A stretch of DNA of 64,000 nt from DASQFI01 sp035633215 (lineage in GTDB: Bacteria > Acidobacteriota > Vicinamibacteria > Vicinamibacterales > SCN-69-37). The notes beneath the pieces are model-generated. The model made no database searches, was not told where the DNA came from, and was given only the letters and a program-made list of their open reading frames with translations. Numbering within the stretch: position 1 is the first letter of the stretch; every line of letters starts with the position of its first letter. The position numbers and the translations under genes were made by a program. The DNA lies in NCBI GenBank assembly GCA_035633215.1, contig DASQFI010000048.1, positions 147,164 through 211,163 of the forward strand, written 5' to 3'. This document shows, piece by piece, positions 51,861 to 60,708 of the stretch.

Positions 51861-52895
51861 ATGCGAGCAACTGTGATGTATGGCGCGGGCGACGTCCGCG
51901 TCGAAACCGTTCCTGACGCGCGCCTGGTAGAGGCGACGGACGCGCTTGTCTCCGTCACGCACGCCTGCATCTGCGGCAGCGATTTATGGCCCTACAAGAC
52001 GATGGAGCGGAGCGACGTCGGCCAGCGCATGGGCCACGAGTTCATCGGCATCGTCGAGGCGGTCGGCAAAGACGTGCGCACGGTCAAGCCGGGCGACCTC
52101 GTCGTCGCCCCGTTCGCCTGGTCCGACGGCACGTGTGTGTTCTGCCGTGAGGGACTGCACACCTCGTGTCTTCACGGCGGATGGTGGGGCGGTACGGACC
52201 TCGATGGCGGTCAGGGCGAAGCCGTGCGTATCCCGCAGGCGGATGGGACCCTGGTCGTGCTCCCGGTGGGTCGCGATGACGCGTTGATCCGCTCGCTTCT
52301 CACGCTCTCCGACGTGATGGGGACCGGCCACCACGCAGCGCTTGCGGCGAAGGTCGGCCCCGGCAGGAGTGTGGCGGTCGTCGGCGACGGTGCGGTCGGC
52401 CTGTGTGGCGTCATTGCGGCGCGGCGCCTCGGCGCCGAGCAGATCATCATGTTGGGCCGGCACCCCGATCGGATCGCGCTGGCGCGCGAGTTCGGCGCGA
52501 CAGACATCGTCAGCGAGCGAGGTGACGAAGCGGTGGCGCGTGTCCGCGAGCTCACTCACGGCTTCGGCGCTCACTCCGTTCTCGAGTGCGTTGGCCTGGA
52601 ACAGTCGACGCTGACGGCGATGAGCATCGCCCGTCCGGGCGGCGCAGTCGGCCGAGTGGGCGTTCCCCAGGACACTTCGATGCCGGCAGCGCAGCCCACC
52701 TTCTACAGCAACGTCACGATCAGCGGCGGGCCGGCTCCAGTGCGCGCCTACGTGGAAGAACTGCTCCCAGACGTTCTCGAAGGCAGGATCCAACCCGGCC
52801 GGGTGTTCGATCGCGTCACGAACATCGATGGAGTACCCGATGGCTACCGCGCGATGGACGACCGGGAGGCGATCAAGGTGCTGATCGAGTTCTGA
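51861..52895 (+). CDS. Zinc-dependent alcohol dehydrogenase
   Basis: A 344-residue medium-chain dehydrogenase. The N-terminal catalytic domain has THACICGSDLWPY, GHEFIGIVEAVG and the Cys-rich loop CVFCREGLHTSC; the Rossmann domain has VAVVGDGAVGLCGVIAA and an NADP-type region with GRHPDRIALA. The start has GGGAAAGG upstream. Co-transcribed with the cupin; such pairs are frequent, suggesting a small carbonyl or alcohol substrate, but nothing more specific can be read. Confidence 0.88.
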   Translation: MRATVMYGAGDVRVETVPDARLVEATDALVSVTHACICGSDLWPYKTMERSDVGQRMGHEFIGIVEAVGKDVRTVKPGDLVVAPFAWSDGTCVFCREGLHTSCLHGGWWGGTDLDGGQGEAVRIPQADGTLVVLPVGRDDALIRSLLTLSDVMGTGHHAALAAKVGPGRSVAVVGDGAVGLCGVIAARRLGAEQIIMLGRHPDRIALAREFGATDIVSERGDEAVARVRELTHGFGAHSVLECVGLEQSTLTAMSIARPGGAVGRVGVPQDTSMPAAQPTFYSNVTISGGPAPVRAYVEELLPDVLEGRIQPGRVFDRVTNIDGVPDGYRAMDDREAIKVLIEF

Positions 52896-53008
52896 ACCAC
52901 GCGGAATACCATCCCGTTCCTGCTGCAGATCTCTGATGCTGTCTTGACGCTGTACTTGCGGCGCGCCCATCGTCCGACGCGCCAGGAGCTGTAGAACCCT
53001 GGCGGCAG

Positions 53009-54214
53009 CTAGCGTCTGGGGATGATCACTTCACTCCGGCTTCGCACTTCCGCACCCTTCCGTTTGACCCTGACGCGAATCGGGTGAGGCCGGCCGTCGC
53101 GTTCCTCCTCGCTGCACTCGACTCCGAGAAGGTAATGCGCCGATGTCTCGCGCAGGACGCGGTCGAACGCGACCTCCGGCGATGTGCCGCGGACGCGGAT
53201 GACCCTTCCGGCCGCGGTGCCCGCAACCATTTCGAGACCGGTCGCAGCCATGTTGGAATCCCGAAAATAGCTGAGGCGGAGGCCCCCCTTGGACGACAGC
53301 GCCTCCTGGAAGCTCCAGTCCAGGTGTAGCGCAAACACGTCGAGGTTGGCCGCCGCGGCTTCACGCCCGAACTCCGTAATCTCTGCGCTGGAGTTCAGCC
53401 GCCCCCTCATGTGGTCGGTGGAGATCAGGCCGCCGCTCACGAGCACAAGAATCTTCCGTCCGGGTGTTTCGCCGAGTCCCCGCGCCAGGCCGCGGAGTGC
53501 GCCGACGCTCTGTGTGACGGTCATTTCGAGAAAGCCAACCAGGCCGATCGCTTCCTGCCGAATGTCGTTGATCGAACATCCGCCCCCGCGGCATTCCCGC
53601 TGCAACACATTTCGTAGGACCTGCGGATCCCCGTTCGCGCAGTCGATGATCTCGGACAGGGACATGTGAAATCTGCCTTCTGGCTCCACCCGAAGGCCCA
53701 TGATGTTCCGCAGCGTACGTTTCGCCGCGCCGTGATCCGTTGTCAGGTCGTGTTTCGCCGTGCCGGTCGGGTAGGCATACACGCCCACGAGATCGTCCGG
53801 CTGCAGCTTGTCGATGAACCGTTCCGCGGCGCTCATCGCCGCCATGGCGCTTCCAGCCTGCAGACTGTGCTCGTCGACGGCGAGGACGAACATGCGGCGC
53901 GCGCTCGGCGCGGACGGCTGGGCCCGGTTGTCGCCGGGGATCGGCGCGGCGGGCGGCGCTGGAGCGGTCGACCCATAGCTCCGGCGATCGATCGTCACAA
54001 CTTTCCGCGGCCGTTGGGAGATCCAGACCTCGAAATCCTCGGGCTTGAGATCTTCAATCGGTTTCCCGTCCTTGTCCACGACATTCACCTCAACCGCCAC
54101 GAGATCGACGGCTGTTTTGAACGTTTGCCGTTGAAAGCCAGCGGCGAGGACGGCAGCCAGCGCGAGGGAGAGGATTCTCACGACTCGATGAGCGTCCCGC
54201 ATCATGGTTCGCAT
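53009..54214 (-). CDS. Secreted VWFA-related protein
   Basis: A 401-residue exported protein: signal RILSLALAAVLAAGFQ, prefix domain AVEVNVVDKDGKPIEDLKPEDFEVWI (seen as VVDKDGKPIEDLKPEDF), and a VWA domain in which the first metal motif reads FVLAVDEHSLQAGSA, so the usual D-x-S-x-S is changed to Asp-Glu-His-Ser. AHYLLGVECSEEERDG near the end is typical of this family. ATG overlaps the stop of the second iron-permease copy (TAATG), suggesting translational coupling. Confidence 0.8.
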   Translation of the reverse strand: MRTMMRDAHRVVRILSLALAAVLAAGFQRQTFKTAVDLVAVEVNVVDKDGKPIEDLKPEDFEVWISQRPRKVVTIDRRSYGSTAPAPPAAPIPGDNRAQPSAPSARRMFVLAVDEHSLQAGSAMAAMSAAERFIDKLQPDDLVGVYAYPTGTAKHDLTTDHGAAKRTLRNIMGLRVEPEGRFHMSLSEIIDCANGDPQVLRNVLQRECRGGGCSINDIRQEAIGLVGFLEMTVTQSVGALRGLARGLGETPGRKILVLVSGGLISTDHMRGRLNSSAEITEFGREAAAANLDVFALHLDWSFQEALSSKGGLRLSYFRDSNMAATGLEMVAGTAAGRVIRVRGTSPEVAFDRVLRETSAHYLLGVECSEEERDGRPHPIRVRVKRKGAEVRSRSEVIIPRR

Positions 54215-54585
54215 TATCCAGCCGTACGACCTTTACGCTCGCGCAGTCGCTCGAACTCATGTTTCAGCGCCTCGAGCTGGGCATCGTCGAGCCCTTCGAG
54301 CTGCATGAGTTGTGGTCGTGCTCCGGCACTGCTTCTGAGGAGCTCATCGAGTTTCAATTGCAGCGTCTTCGTGTCACGGTTCTGTGTGTTTTGCAGCAGG
54401 AACGCGATGAGAAACGTGACTTGAGACGCGGCCGTGTTCATCGTCAACTGCCACGTATCCGAGAACCCAAAAGCGGGACCGAGCAGGAGCCATAGGGCCG
54501 TTAACGCGATATTCGCCGTGAAGGCCCATGGAGACCCGACCACGGACCCGGTCACGTCAGCAAATCGCCTGAATCCATTCGTCAT
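54214..54585 (-). CDS. Low-affinity iron permease family protein, copy 2
   Basis: A 123-residue protein nearly identical to the 48750 gene: same two membrane segments and tail, with few substitutions (for example Gln for His in LMQLEG, Ala for Val in GPAFG). The C-terminus differs after KGRT, where the duplicated DNA ends. ATG 54585 has GGAGG four bases upstream, better than copy 1. It is overlapped by the VWFA gene. Confidence 0.8.
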   Translation of the reverse strand: MTNGFRRFADVTGSVVGSPWAFTANIALTALWLLLGPAFGFSDTWQLTMNTAASQVTFLIAFLLQNTQNRDTKTLQLKLDELLRSSAGARPQLMQLEGLDDAQLEALKHEFERLRERKGRTAG

Positions 54586-54645
54586 GAGTCCTCCAGTGCA
54601 AGGAATTGAAGATAACAGGCCGACGTAACGCGAGCGAAGAGTGCG
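54226..54645. repeat. Direct repeat, copy B (about 420 bp, near identical)
   Basis: Matches 48771-49185 in the same orientation. The two copies bracket about 5 kb (DUF1206, secreted protein, cupin, dehydrogenase, VWFA genes), which could be lost or amplified by recombination. Confidence 0.8.
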
Positions 54646-54706
54646 ATGAAGGATGGTCATCGCTTCACCACCTTGCTAACATGCCCCCGAAACTGGCGGA
54701 CACGCA

Positions 54707-55087
54707 ATGAGACTCTTTGCGCAGCCGATGGTTGCGATTGTGTTTGGTGCCTTCATCCTCTGCGCCGAAACGTGTCTCCACGTTGAGAGCATCCTTCACC
54801 CGTCGACCTGGATCGACCTGCCGATTCACGACTGGGTTGCGGGAGGCTTCCTCGTCTGGAGCGGTGTGATCAGCCGCCGCGACCGGGTCAACGGCCGGCC
54901 CTACCAGGCCGCGGCGTGGGGATTCATGCTGAGTCTTCTACTAGGGGCGTTCCTGGCGCACTGGGAGGAATGGTCGCTACCGCAGCAGACCGACGAGTGG
55001 ATCTCCGAGGGCGCCTTCGTCGGCATCCTTGGCGGGCTTCTCGTGCTCGCTGGTTGTGGTCTGGTGAGCACTCTCGCCAGACGGTAG
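54707..55087 (+). CDS. Small membrane protein of unknown function
   Basis: A 126-residue protein with three or four hydrophobic segments (VAIVFGAFILCAETCLHV, DWVAGGFLVWSGVI, AAWGFMLSLLLGAFLAHW, VGILGGLLVLAGCGLVSTL). I recognise no family. It precedes the glycosyltransferase by 65 bases on the same strand. Confidence 0.6.
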   Translation: MRLFAQPMVAIVFGAFILCAETCLHVESILHPSTWIDLPIHDWVAGGFLVWSGVISRRDRVNGRPYQAAAWGFMLSLLLGAFLAHWEEWSLPQQTDEWISEGAFVGILGGLLVLAGCGLVSTLARR

Positions 55088-55152
55088 GGCTGCTCCGCCG
55101 CTGGACTCGTTCATTCGCATACGACTTGCCGGTGGAAACAGTGGCGGAGAGA

Positions 55153-56094
55153 ATGAGTACACCCGAGCTCTCGGTCGTCCTTGTCGCGGGATCGCAGCGA
55201 ACGCGAGCGCAGCGCGTCCTTGATGCGCTGGCGGCGCAGACCGTCGCGGCCGGAATCGAGGTTGTCGTCGTCGACGTCTCGCGACCGAGCCTTCCGCCAC
55301 TCGACACGTCGCGCCTCCGGACGACGTACGTGCGGCGACCGGACATCGATCGATGGGCTGCTGCTCGCGTCGAAGGTGTGCGAGCGGCAAGCGCCGCAAC
55401 CGTGGCCTTCATCGAGGATCATTGCTTTCCCGCCCGGACGTGGGCGGAGATTCTCATCGAAACGCACCGTGACCCCTGGGTCGCCGTCGGCTATGCGTTC
55501 ACGAACGCCAACCCGCAGACGTACGTGAGCCGCTCCTCGATGCTGGCCCGCTACGGAGGGTTCGCGCATCCCTGTCACGGCGGCCCGTCGCGGTTCCTCT
55601 CAGGGAACAATGTTTCGTACAAGAGGCAGGTGCTCCTTGACTTCGGAGCCGCTCTAGAAGGCCTGCTGGCGATCGACTTCAATCTGCAGGAGTTGCTCGG
55701 CCAGCGCGGCGTCGCAATGTTCGTGGAATCTCGCGCGCTCGCCGCGCACCAGAATTTCACAAGCGTGATCAAAGAGGGCAGAGCCGGCCACGCGTACTGC
55801 CGGTTGCTCGCGGCCCGGCGCGCCGAATCGCAGTCCTGGGGTGCCGCTCGCCGCGTTGTCTATGGGCTGGCAGCGCCCGTGGGTGCCCCGATCATCCGGG
55901 TTGCGCGCCTTCTCAGCGGTCTCCCAGGTCGACGTCCATTGTGGTGGACGGTTGCCGCAGGTCTGCCGGTCATCGTGATCGAGTACCTGTTCGACGCCTC
56001 GGGTGAATCGCTGGGCTACCTGTTCGGGGTCGGTAACGCCGAGCGCGAGACGATGCGCTGGGAGCTCGAAACCGACCGCACCGGAACGAACTAG
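55153..56094 (+). CDS. Family 2 glycosyltransferase-like protein
   Basis: A 313-residue GT-A-fold protein. ELSVVLVAGSQRTRAQRVLDALAAQ matches the GT2 start (seen here as VLVAGSQ and RAQRVLDALAAQ), VVVVDVSRP the nucleotide strand, AFIEDHCFP the acidic metal site in place of DxD, and SGNNVSYKRQVLLDFG the acceptor region. C-terminal hydrophobic stretches (LWWTVAAGLPVIVIEYLF) suggest membrane association. ATG 55153 is chosen over an upstream frame to 54916. The next glycosyltransferase start overlaps its stop (TAGTG). Confidence 0.78.
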   Translation: MSTPELSVVLVAGSQRTRAQRVLDALAAQTVAAGIEVVVVDVSRPSLPPLDTSRLRTTYVRRPDIDRWAAARVEGVRAASAATVAFIEDHCFPARTWAEILIETHRDPWVAVGYAFTNANPQTYVSRSSMLARYGGFAHPCHGGPSRFLSGNNVSYKRQVLLDFGAALEGLLAIDFNLQELLGQRGVAMFVESRALAAHQNFTSVIKEGRAGHAYCRLLAARRAESQSWGAARRVVYGLAAPVGAPIIRVARLLSGLPGRRPLWWTVAAGLPVIVIEYLFDASGESLGYLFGVGNAERETMRWELETDRTGTN

Positions 56095-57002
56095 TGCCGA
56101 CGCCGCGCGTATCGATCATCATTCCGGCGTTTCATTCCGACGACACGATTGCCGATTGTCTGGAGAGCCTCCGCGCCCAGACGCTTGCTGACTTCGAGCT
56201 CATCGTCGTCAATAGCTCGCCCGAAGAGCGCACCCGGCGAATCGTAAAAGACCGCTTTCCGGAAGTTCTCTTCGAACAGGCGCCCGGGCGTCTGTTACCG
56301 CACGCCGCCCGGAATGCGGGTGTGAAGCACGCGCGCGGGGAGCTCCTCGTGTTTACCGATCCCGATTGCGTAGCCCGCCGCAACTGGCTGGAATGCCTTG
56401 TGCGCGCGGTGAACGACGGGCACGCGCTTGTCTGTGGCGCGATTGAGCTGCGCGAGCGCGGGTGGTTCGCCCGGGGTGTGCATCTCTGCAAATACTCGTT
56501 TCGGCTGAGCGGGTTACGTGGTGGTCCGAGCTCCGTGGCCGGCACGGCGAACGCCTGCTGCACGCGAGAGGTCTGGAATGCGGCAGGCCCATTTGAGGGC
56601 GATCGGTATGCAGGCGACGCTCTTTTTAGCTGGCGCGCTGCCGTACGCGGCTGGGAGCCGTGGTTCGAGCCGCGTGCCATCGTGGAACATCGCTATACGG
56701 GGTCGCTTGCGTCGCTGTGGGCGGAACGACTCGAGCGCGGGCGGGACTATGCCGACACGCGCGTCACGCACGAGCAGTGGGGTCGCTTACGCGCCGCAGG
56801 CACGCTCGCCGCGCTGCCGCTGCTGCTGGTGGTCGTGATCGCGCGAACGGCAGGAGATGCGTTCGCGTGCGGTTGGGGCCGTCACTTTGTCGCGACCATC
56901 CCGCTCCAGCTCGTCGGACAAGCCGCGTGGCTCGTCGGCGAAGCCCGCGCGTACGGCCGCCAGTTTTCCCGACGACCGTCACGCGAACACCACAGGAGCT
57001 GA
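56094..57002 (+). CDS. Family 2 glycosyltransferase
   Basis: A 302-residue glycosyltransferase: VSIIIPAFHSDDTIADCLESL start, VVNSSPEE strand, AARNAGVKHARGELLVFTDPDC with the DxD-type motif Asp-Pro-Asp, and TREVWNAAGPFEGDRYAGD. A hydrophobic C-terminus (LAALPLLLVVVIARTAG) may anchor it. GTG start at 56094 overlaps the previous stop by one base. With its neighbour it probably acts on a cell-surface glycan. Confidence 0.85.
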   Translation: MPTPRVSIIIPAFHSDDTIADCLESLRAQTLADFELIVVNSSPEERTRRIVKDRFPEVLFEQAPGRLLPHAARNAGVKHARGELLVFTDPDCVARRNWLECLVRAVNDGHALVCGAIELRERGWFARGVHLCKYSFRLSGLRGGPSSVAGTANACCTREVWNAAGPFEGDRYAGDALFSWRAAVRGWEPWFEPRAIVEHRYTGSLASLWAERLERGRDYADTRVTHEQWGRLRAAGTLAALPLLLVVVIARTAGDAFACGWGRHFVATIPLQLVGQAAWLVGEARAYGRQFSRRPSREHHRS

Positions 57003-57012
57003 GGAACAGAAT

Positions 57013-57713
57013 ATGGCACTCACCGAGGTCGGACGGCGGCGTCACAGGGAGTCAAGGCCGCTACCCGAAGCAGGCACCAGCCGTCACTGGTACAGCTCGC
57101 GATCGGATTCGTCACCGACTTCTTCGACACATTGGGGATCGGCTCGTTTGCGACCACCACGACCGCCTACAAGCTGCTGCGCGTCGTTCCCGATGAGCGC
57201 ATGGTCGGAACCATCCTGATCGGCCACTCGCTGCCGGTGGTCGTGCAAGCGTTCATTTTCCTGGTCGTTGTGCAGGTGGACCCAGCGGTGCTCGCTTCAC
57301 TGATTGCGGTGTCCGTCTTCGGCAGCTGGATGGGAGCCGGCGTGGCATCGAAACCCGCCAACTTCATCTTCGGCGCCCTGCTGATGCTCGGCATCGGCAA
57401 TTACGCGCCATCGCTGATTCTGTTCAGCGTGCTCGGCATGGACCCACGAGCGGCATTTCCCATCATGATGAGCTCCGGAGCGATGATGGCCATGGTCGGC
57501 GGACTTCGATTCATGAACGCCGGTCGCTTTGACACGCGCGCCGCATTGGGCCTGACGCTCGGCGGGATTCCAGGGGTGCTCGTCGCGGGACTTGTCGTAC
57601 GGTCTCTTCCTCTGAGCGTGCTGCGATGGGTGGTCGTATTTGTCGTCGTCTACGCCGCGACAACGATGCTGCGATCCGCGTTCACTGAGCGTCGCTCAGG
57701 CGCATTGGACTAG
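57013..57713 (+). pseudogene. TauE/SafE permease gene with frameshift and internal deletion
   Basis: In one frame 57084-57713 reads LVQLAIGFVTDFFDTLGIG, SFATTTTAYKLLRVVPDERM, VGTILIGHSLPVVVQAF and later NYAPSLILFSVLGMDP, typical of the TauE/SafE anion-exporter family. The only start with a ribosome site, ATG 57013 (GAGG upstream), is in another frame, so a frameshift between 57016 and 57085 is likely. From memory of the family, about 50 residues are also missing between GSWMGAGVASK and PANFIFGALL. Without these changes it would be an 8-helix transporter; as it is, it is probably inactive. The ORF can start at TTG 57132. Confidence 0.55.
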
Positions 57714-57775
57714 GCCCACTCGCCACCGGTTTGTCGATACTGCGGCCCCAGGCCAACGTTTGGCCTGTGAGCCCG

Positions 57776-57796
57776 TATACTCACGCCAACAAATTG
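57776..57796 (+). promoter_or_regulatory. TATACT-N12-TTG start signature
   Basis: TATACTCACGCCA, then TTGGCC 12 bases after the hexamer. As a -10 box it would start transcription within a few bases of the TTG codon. The same arrangement with identical spacing is found at 39527 and 63688. Confidence 0.45.
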
Positions 57797-60382
57797 GCCT
57801 TGCCCCCCGGCACCCGACTTGGTCCGTACGAAATCGTCGCGCCCATTGGTGCCGGCGGAATGGGCGAGGTGTACCGCGCCCGCGACGCCAAGCTCAATCG
57901 CGACGTCGCGCTGAAGATCCTGTCCGACGCCTTCATCACCGATCCGGACAGGCTGGCGCGATTTCGGCGAGAGGCGCAGGTGCTCGCCTCGCTCAACCAT
58001 CCGAACATCGCCGCCATCTATGGCTTTGAAGACAGCGGCGCGACGCATGCGCTCGTCCTCGAACTGGTCGAAGGCCCGACGCTCGCGGAACGCATCGCCC
58101 AGGGCCCGATCGCCCTTGTCGACGCCATACCGATCGCGAAGCAGACCGCGGAGGCGCTGGAAGCCGCGCACCAGCAGGGCATCATCCATCGCGATCTGAA
58201 GCCCGCGAACATCAAAGTCCGCGGGGACGGCACGGTGAAGGTGCTCGACTTCGGTCTCGCCAAAGCGCTCGCGCCCGACGGCGCGAGCGCGTCGGCGGAC
58301 GCCATGAACTCGCCGACGCTCACCGCCAACGCCACCGCGATGGGCACGATCATCGGTACGGCCGCCTACATGTCGCCAGAGCAGGCGAGGGGCAAGACGG
58401 TCGACAAGCGCGCGGACATCTGGGCGTTTGGCGCGGTCGTCTACGAACTGATCAGCGGCCGTTCCGCGTTTCCCGGCGACACCATTACCGACATCCTCGC
58501 GGCGGTCGTCACGCGCGACCCTGACTGGGCCGCTTTGCCCGCCACGACGCCGACATCGATCAGGCGGTTACTGGCGCGTTGTCTCGACAAGGATCCGAAG
58601 CGCCGGCTGCGCGACATCGGCGACGCGCAGCTGGAGCTGGAGTTCGATGAGACGACCGCCAGCGCGGCTGGTGCCGGGCGGCCGCAGGGATCGCGGTGGT
58701 GGCACGCCGCGCCGTGGATCGTCGCGGCGGTGCTGGCGGTGGCGTTGGCCGTCTCGCTGGCGGGCGCGTTCGGGCGCACGACTGACGGCGGCGCGCCCGT
58801 CCGACGCTTCACCATCGAGATTCCCTCGAAGTCCGCGCCGAACTGGAACGACTTCGGTGTGGCCATCTCGACCGACGGCACGCAGGTCACCTACAACTGC
58901 CGCGACGGCAACACGGTCAGCCTGTGCGTGCGGGCGCTCGACAGCCTCACCGCGCGTCGCGTCGCCGACGGCCGCGATGCCGCCGACTGGTTCTTCTCGC
59001 CGGACGGTGAGTGGCTTGGGATCGCCGACGACGTCGGTCTGTCGAAAATCTCCATCCGCGGAGGGGAGCCGCAGACGGTCCTTCGCTGGCCAGGCAAAGA
59101 CCCGGGGCCTGATGGGTTCAGCTGGGGATCGGACAACTTCATTCTGTTCGGGACGGCCTCGGGGATCCAGCGTGTGTCGGCGTCGGGTGGTTCGGCGGAG
59201 CCGGTCACGCGGATTGCGGCCGGCACTGGGGTTGCGGCCCATGCATGGCCGTCGCTCCTGCCCGACGGCCGCAGCGCCCTCATCACCATCGTCCGCACCG
59301 ACGGCAGCGAAACCGGCGGGCTCGTCAACCTGAACGACGGATCGGTCCGTGATCTTGGGATTCGCGGACACGGCTTCATGTATCTGCCCCTGGGCTGGCT
59401 CGCGTTCCAGCAGGGTACGACGGTACTTGCCGCGGCGTTTGACCCTCGCGATCCCACACGGGCTATCACTCCCGTGCCCGTGATCGAGAACGTTCGCACC
59501 ATGCCGCGCGCGGCACACGACGGCTCGCTTGTCTACATTCCGACTCGCGGCGAATCCAATGCACGGCTCGTGTGGGTCGATCGCGAAGGGCGGCCAACGG
59601 CCGTCGAGGGAGAGCGCCTTGACTACACGCATCTCGATCTCGCTCCCGACGGCCGCCGCGCATTGCTCAACCTCGCCGGTGGAAAGGTCGACCTCATCGA
59701 TCTTCAGGGCGGCACGCGGAAGTTACTGGTGCAGGGGGCGTTTCCGATCTGGTCGGCAAAAGGCGACCGCGTCACGTTCGCCGGGCCGGGCGGACTTCAG
59801 TGGGCGCCGGCCGACGGCAGCGGCCGCCCCGAAGTTCTCGTGCCTCACCCGGGGTTCGTGGTGCCGACGTCCTGGAACGCGGTCACGGGCGATCTGGCCT
59901 ACTACGATCACCGCGCATTCGAGATCTGGATCCGTTCGACCGACGGGAAGACACGGCGCTTTCTTGGTGGACCCGGGAGAAAGCGTTCTGGAAGGTTTTC
60001 CCCTGACGGCAAGTGGATGGCGTTCGTCAGTGATGAGACCGGCGAGTATCAGGTGTACGTGACCGCCTACCCCCGACCCGGGCCGACAGTCATCGTCTCG
60101 ACCAGGGGCGGCATGTCCCCAATCTGGTCTCCTGACGGTCGCGAGCTGTTTTTCCGGCTGGGCGGCAAGCTGCTGGCGGCTCGCATGTCGAGTCAGTCGC
60201 CGATCGGCTTCACCGTGCCGGTCGAGCTCTTCGACGGTCCCTACACGCTCGACCTGATGGGCCATCAGCGCGAAGACATCGCGTTTGACGGGAAGAGATT
60301 CCTGATGGTGGAGAACAGCGATGACTTCCCGATCGTCATCGTGGAGAACTGGGCGAGGGAACTCGGACGTTTGGTGCGGTGA
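57794..60382 (+). CDS. Ser/Thr protein kinase with TolB-like propeller
   Basis: An 862-residue membrane kinase. Kinase domain residues about 8-270: GAGGMGEVYRARD loop, catalytic Lys in VALKIL, HRDLKPANIKV, DFGLAKAL, SPEQARGK. A membrane helix at about 302-327 (WIVAAVLAVALAVSLAGAF) places the kinase inside and the C-terminal propeller outside; blades include SPDGEWLGIADD, SPDGKWMAFVSDETG and SPDGRELFFRLGG. TTG 57794 is chosen from the shared start signature; GTG 57767 and TTG 57731 are alternatives. First of a tandem kinase array. Confidence 0.9.
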   Translation: MALPPGTRLGPYEIVAPIGAGGMGEVYRARDAKLNRDVALKILSDAFITDPDRLARFRREAQVLASLNHPNIAAIYGFEDSGATHALVLELVEGPTLAERIAQGPIALVDAIPIAKQTAEALEAAHQQGIIHRDLKPANIKVRGDGTVKVLDFGLAKALAPDGASASADAMNSPTLTANATAMGTIIGTAAYMSPEQARGKTVDKRADIWAFGAVVYELISGRSAFPGDTITDILAAVVTRDPDWAALPATTPTSIRRLLARCLDKDPKRRLRDIGDAQLELEFDETTASAAGAGRPQGSRWWHAAPWIVAAVLAVALAVSLAGAFGRTTDGGAPVRRFTIEIPSKSAPNWNDFGVAISTDGTQVTYNCRDGNTVSLCVRALDSLTARRVADGRDAADWFFSPDGEWLGIADDVGLSKISIRGGEPQTVLRWPGKDPGPDGFSWGSDNFILFGTASGIQRVSASGGSAEPVTRIAAGTGVAAHAWPSLLPDGRSALITIVRTDGSETGGLVNLNDGSVRDLGIRGHGFMYLPLGWLAFQQGTTVLAAAFDPRDPTRAITPVPVIENVRTMPRAAHDGSLVYIPTRGESNARLVWVDREGRPTAVEGERLDYTHLDLAPDGRRALLNLAGGKVDLIDLQGGTRKLLVQGAFPIWSAKGDRVTFAGPGGLQWAPADGSGRPEVLVPHPGFVVPTSWNAVTGDLAYYDHRAFEIWIRSTDGKTRRFLGGPGRKRSGRFSPDGKWMAFVSDETGEYQVYVTAYPRPGPTVIVSTRGGMSPIWSPDGRELFFRLGGKLLAARMSSQSPIGFTVPVELFDGPYTLDLMGHQREDIAFDGKRFLMVENSDDFPIVIVENWARELGRLVR

Positions 60383-60384
60383 GT

Positions 60385-60454
60385 GGATTTGGCTCTTACT
60401 GCTGGCACCCGGCTCGGTCCCTACGAAGTCACCGGCCAGATCGGCGCGGGCGGG
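60385..60454 (+). repeat. 70-bp exact copy of a kinase gene start
   Basis: Identical to 63702-63771, which contains the TTG start and the first 22 codons of the last kinase. Here it breaks off after the Gly-rich loop Gly-Ala-Gly-Gly and runs into a palindromic element. It is a remnant, not a gene. Confidence 0.85.
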
Positions 60455-60516
60455 CCCGCCTTCGCTCGCGCGACCATCATGCGCGAGCTTCGGCGAGGTC
60501 TCGCCGTAGCCCAGCT
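60455..60516. repeat. REP-like palindromic element
   Basis: GCTCGCGC (60464-60471) and GCGCGAGC (60481-60488) are perfect 8-bp arms around a 9-base loop, inside a longer GC-rich palindromic sequence. It sits exactly at the junction between two kinase-gene fragments. Confidence 0.45.
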
Positions 60517-60528
60517 GGAGCCACGACC

Positions 60529-60696
60529 ATGATTGGCAGAAAGATCGGATCGTACGAGGTCGTGGCCAAACTGGGCGCAGGCGGAATGGGGGAGGTCTAT
60601 CGGGCAAAGGACACGACGCTCAATCGCGACGTCGCCATCAAGGTGCTGCCTGAGGCGTTCGCACAGGACGCCGATCAAGGCGGACAGGAATGACCC
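60529..60696 (+). pseudogene. N-terminal kinase fragment
   Basis: ATG 60530 opens a short frame of 54 residues: GRKIGSYEVVAKLGAGGMGE, then VYRAKDTTLNRDVAIKVLPE and AFAQDAD, after which it goes off and stops. The last 96 bases of homology (60581-60676) differ from 63767-63862 at only two positions. It is the front of a kinase without catalytic loop; debris from recombination in the tandem array. Confidence 0.75.
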
Positions 60697-60708
60697 GCGA
60701 GGCTGGAC

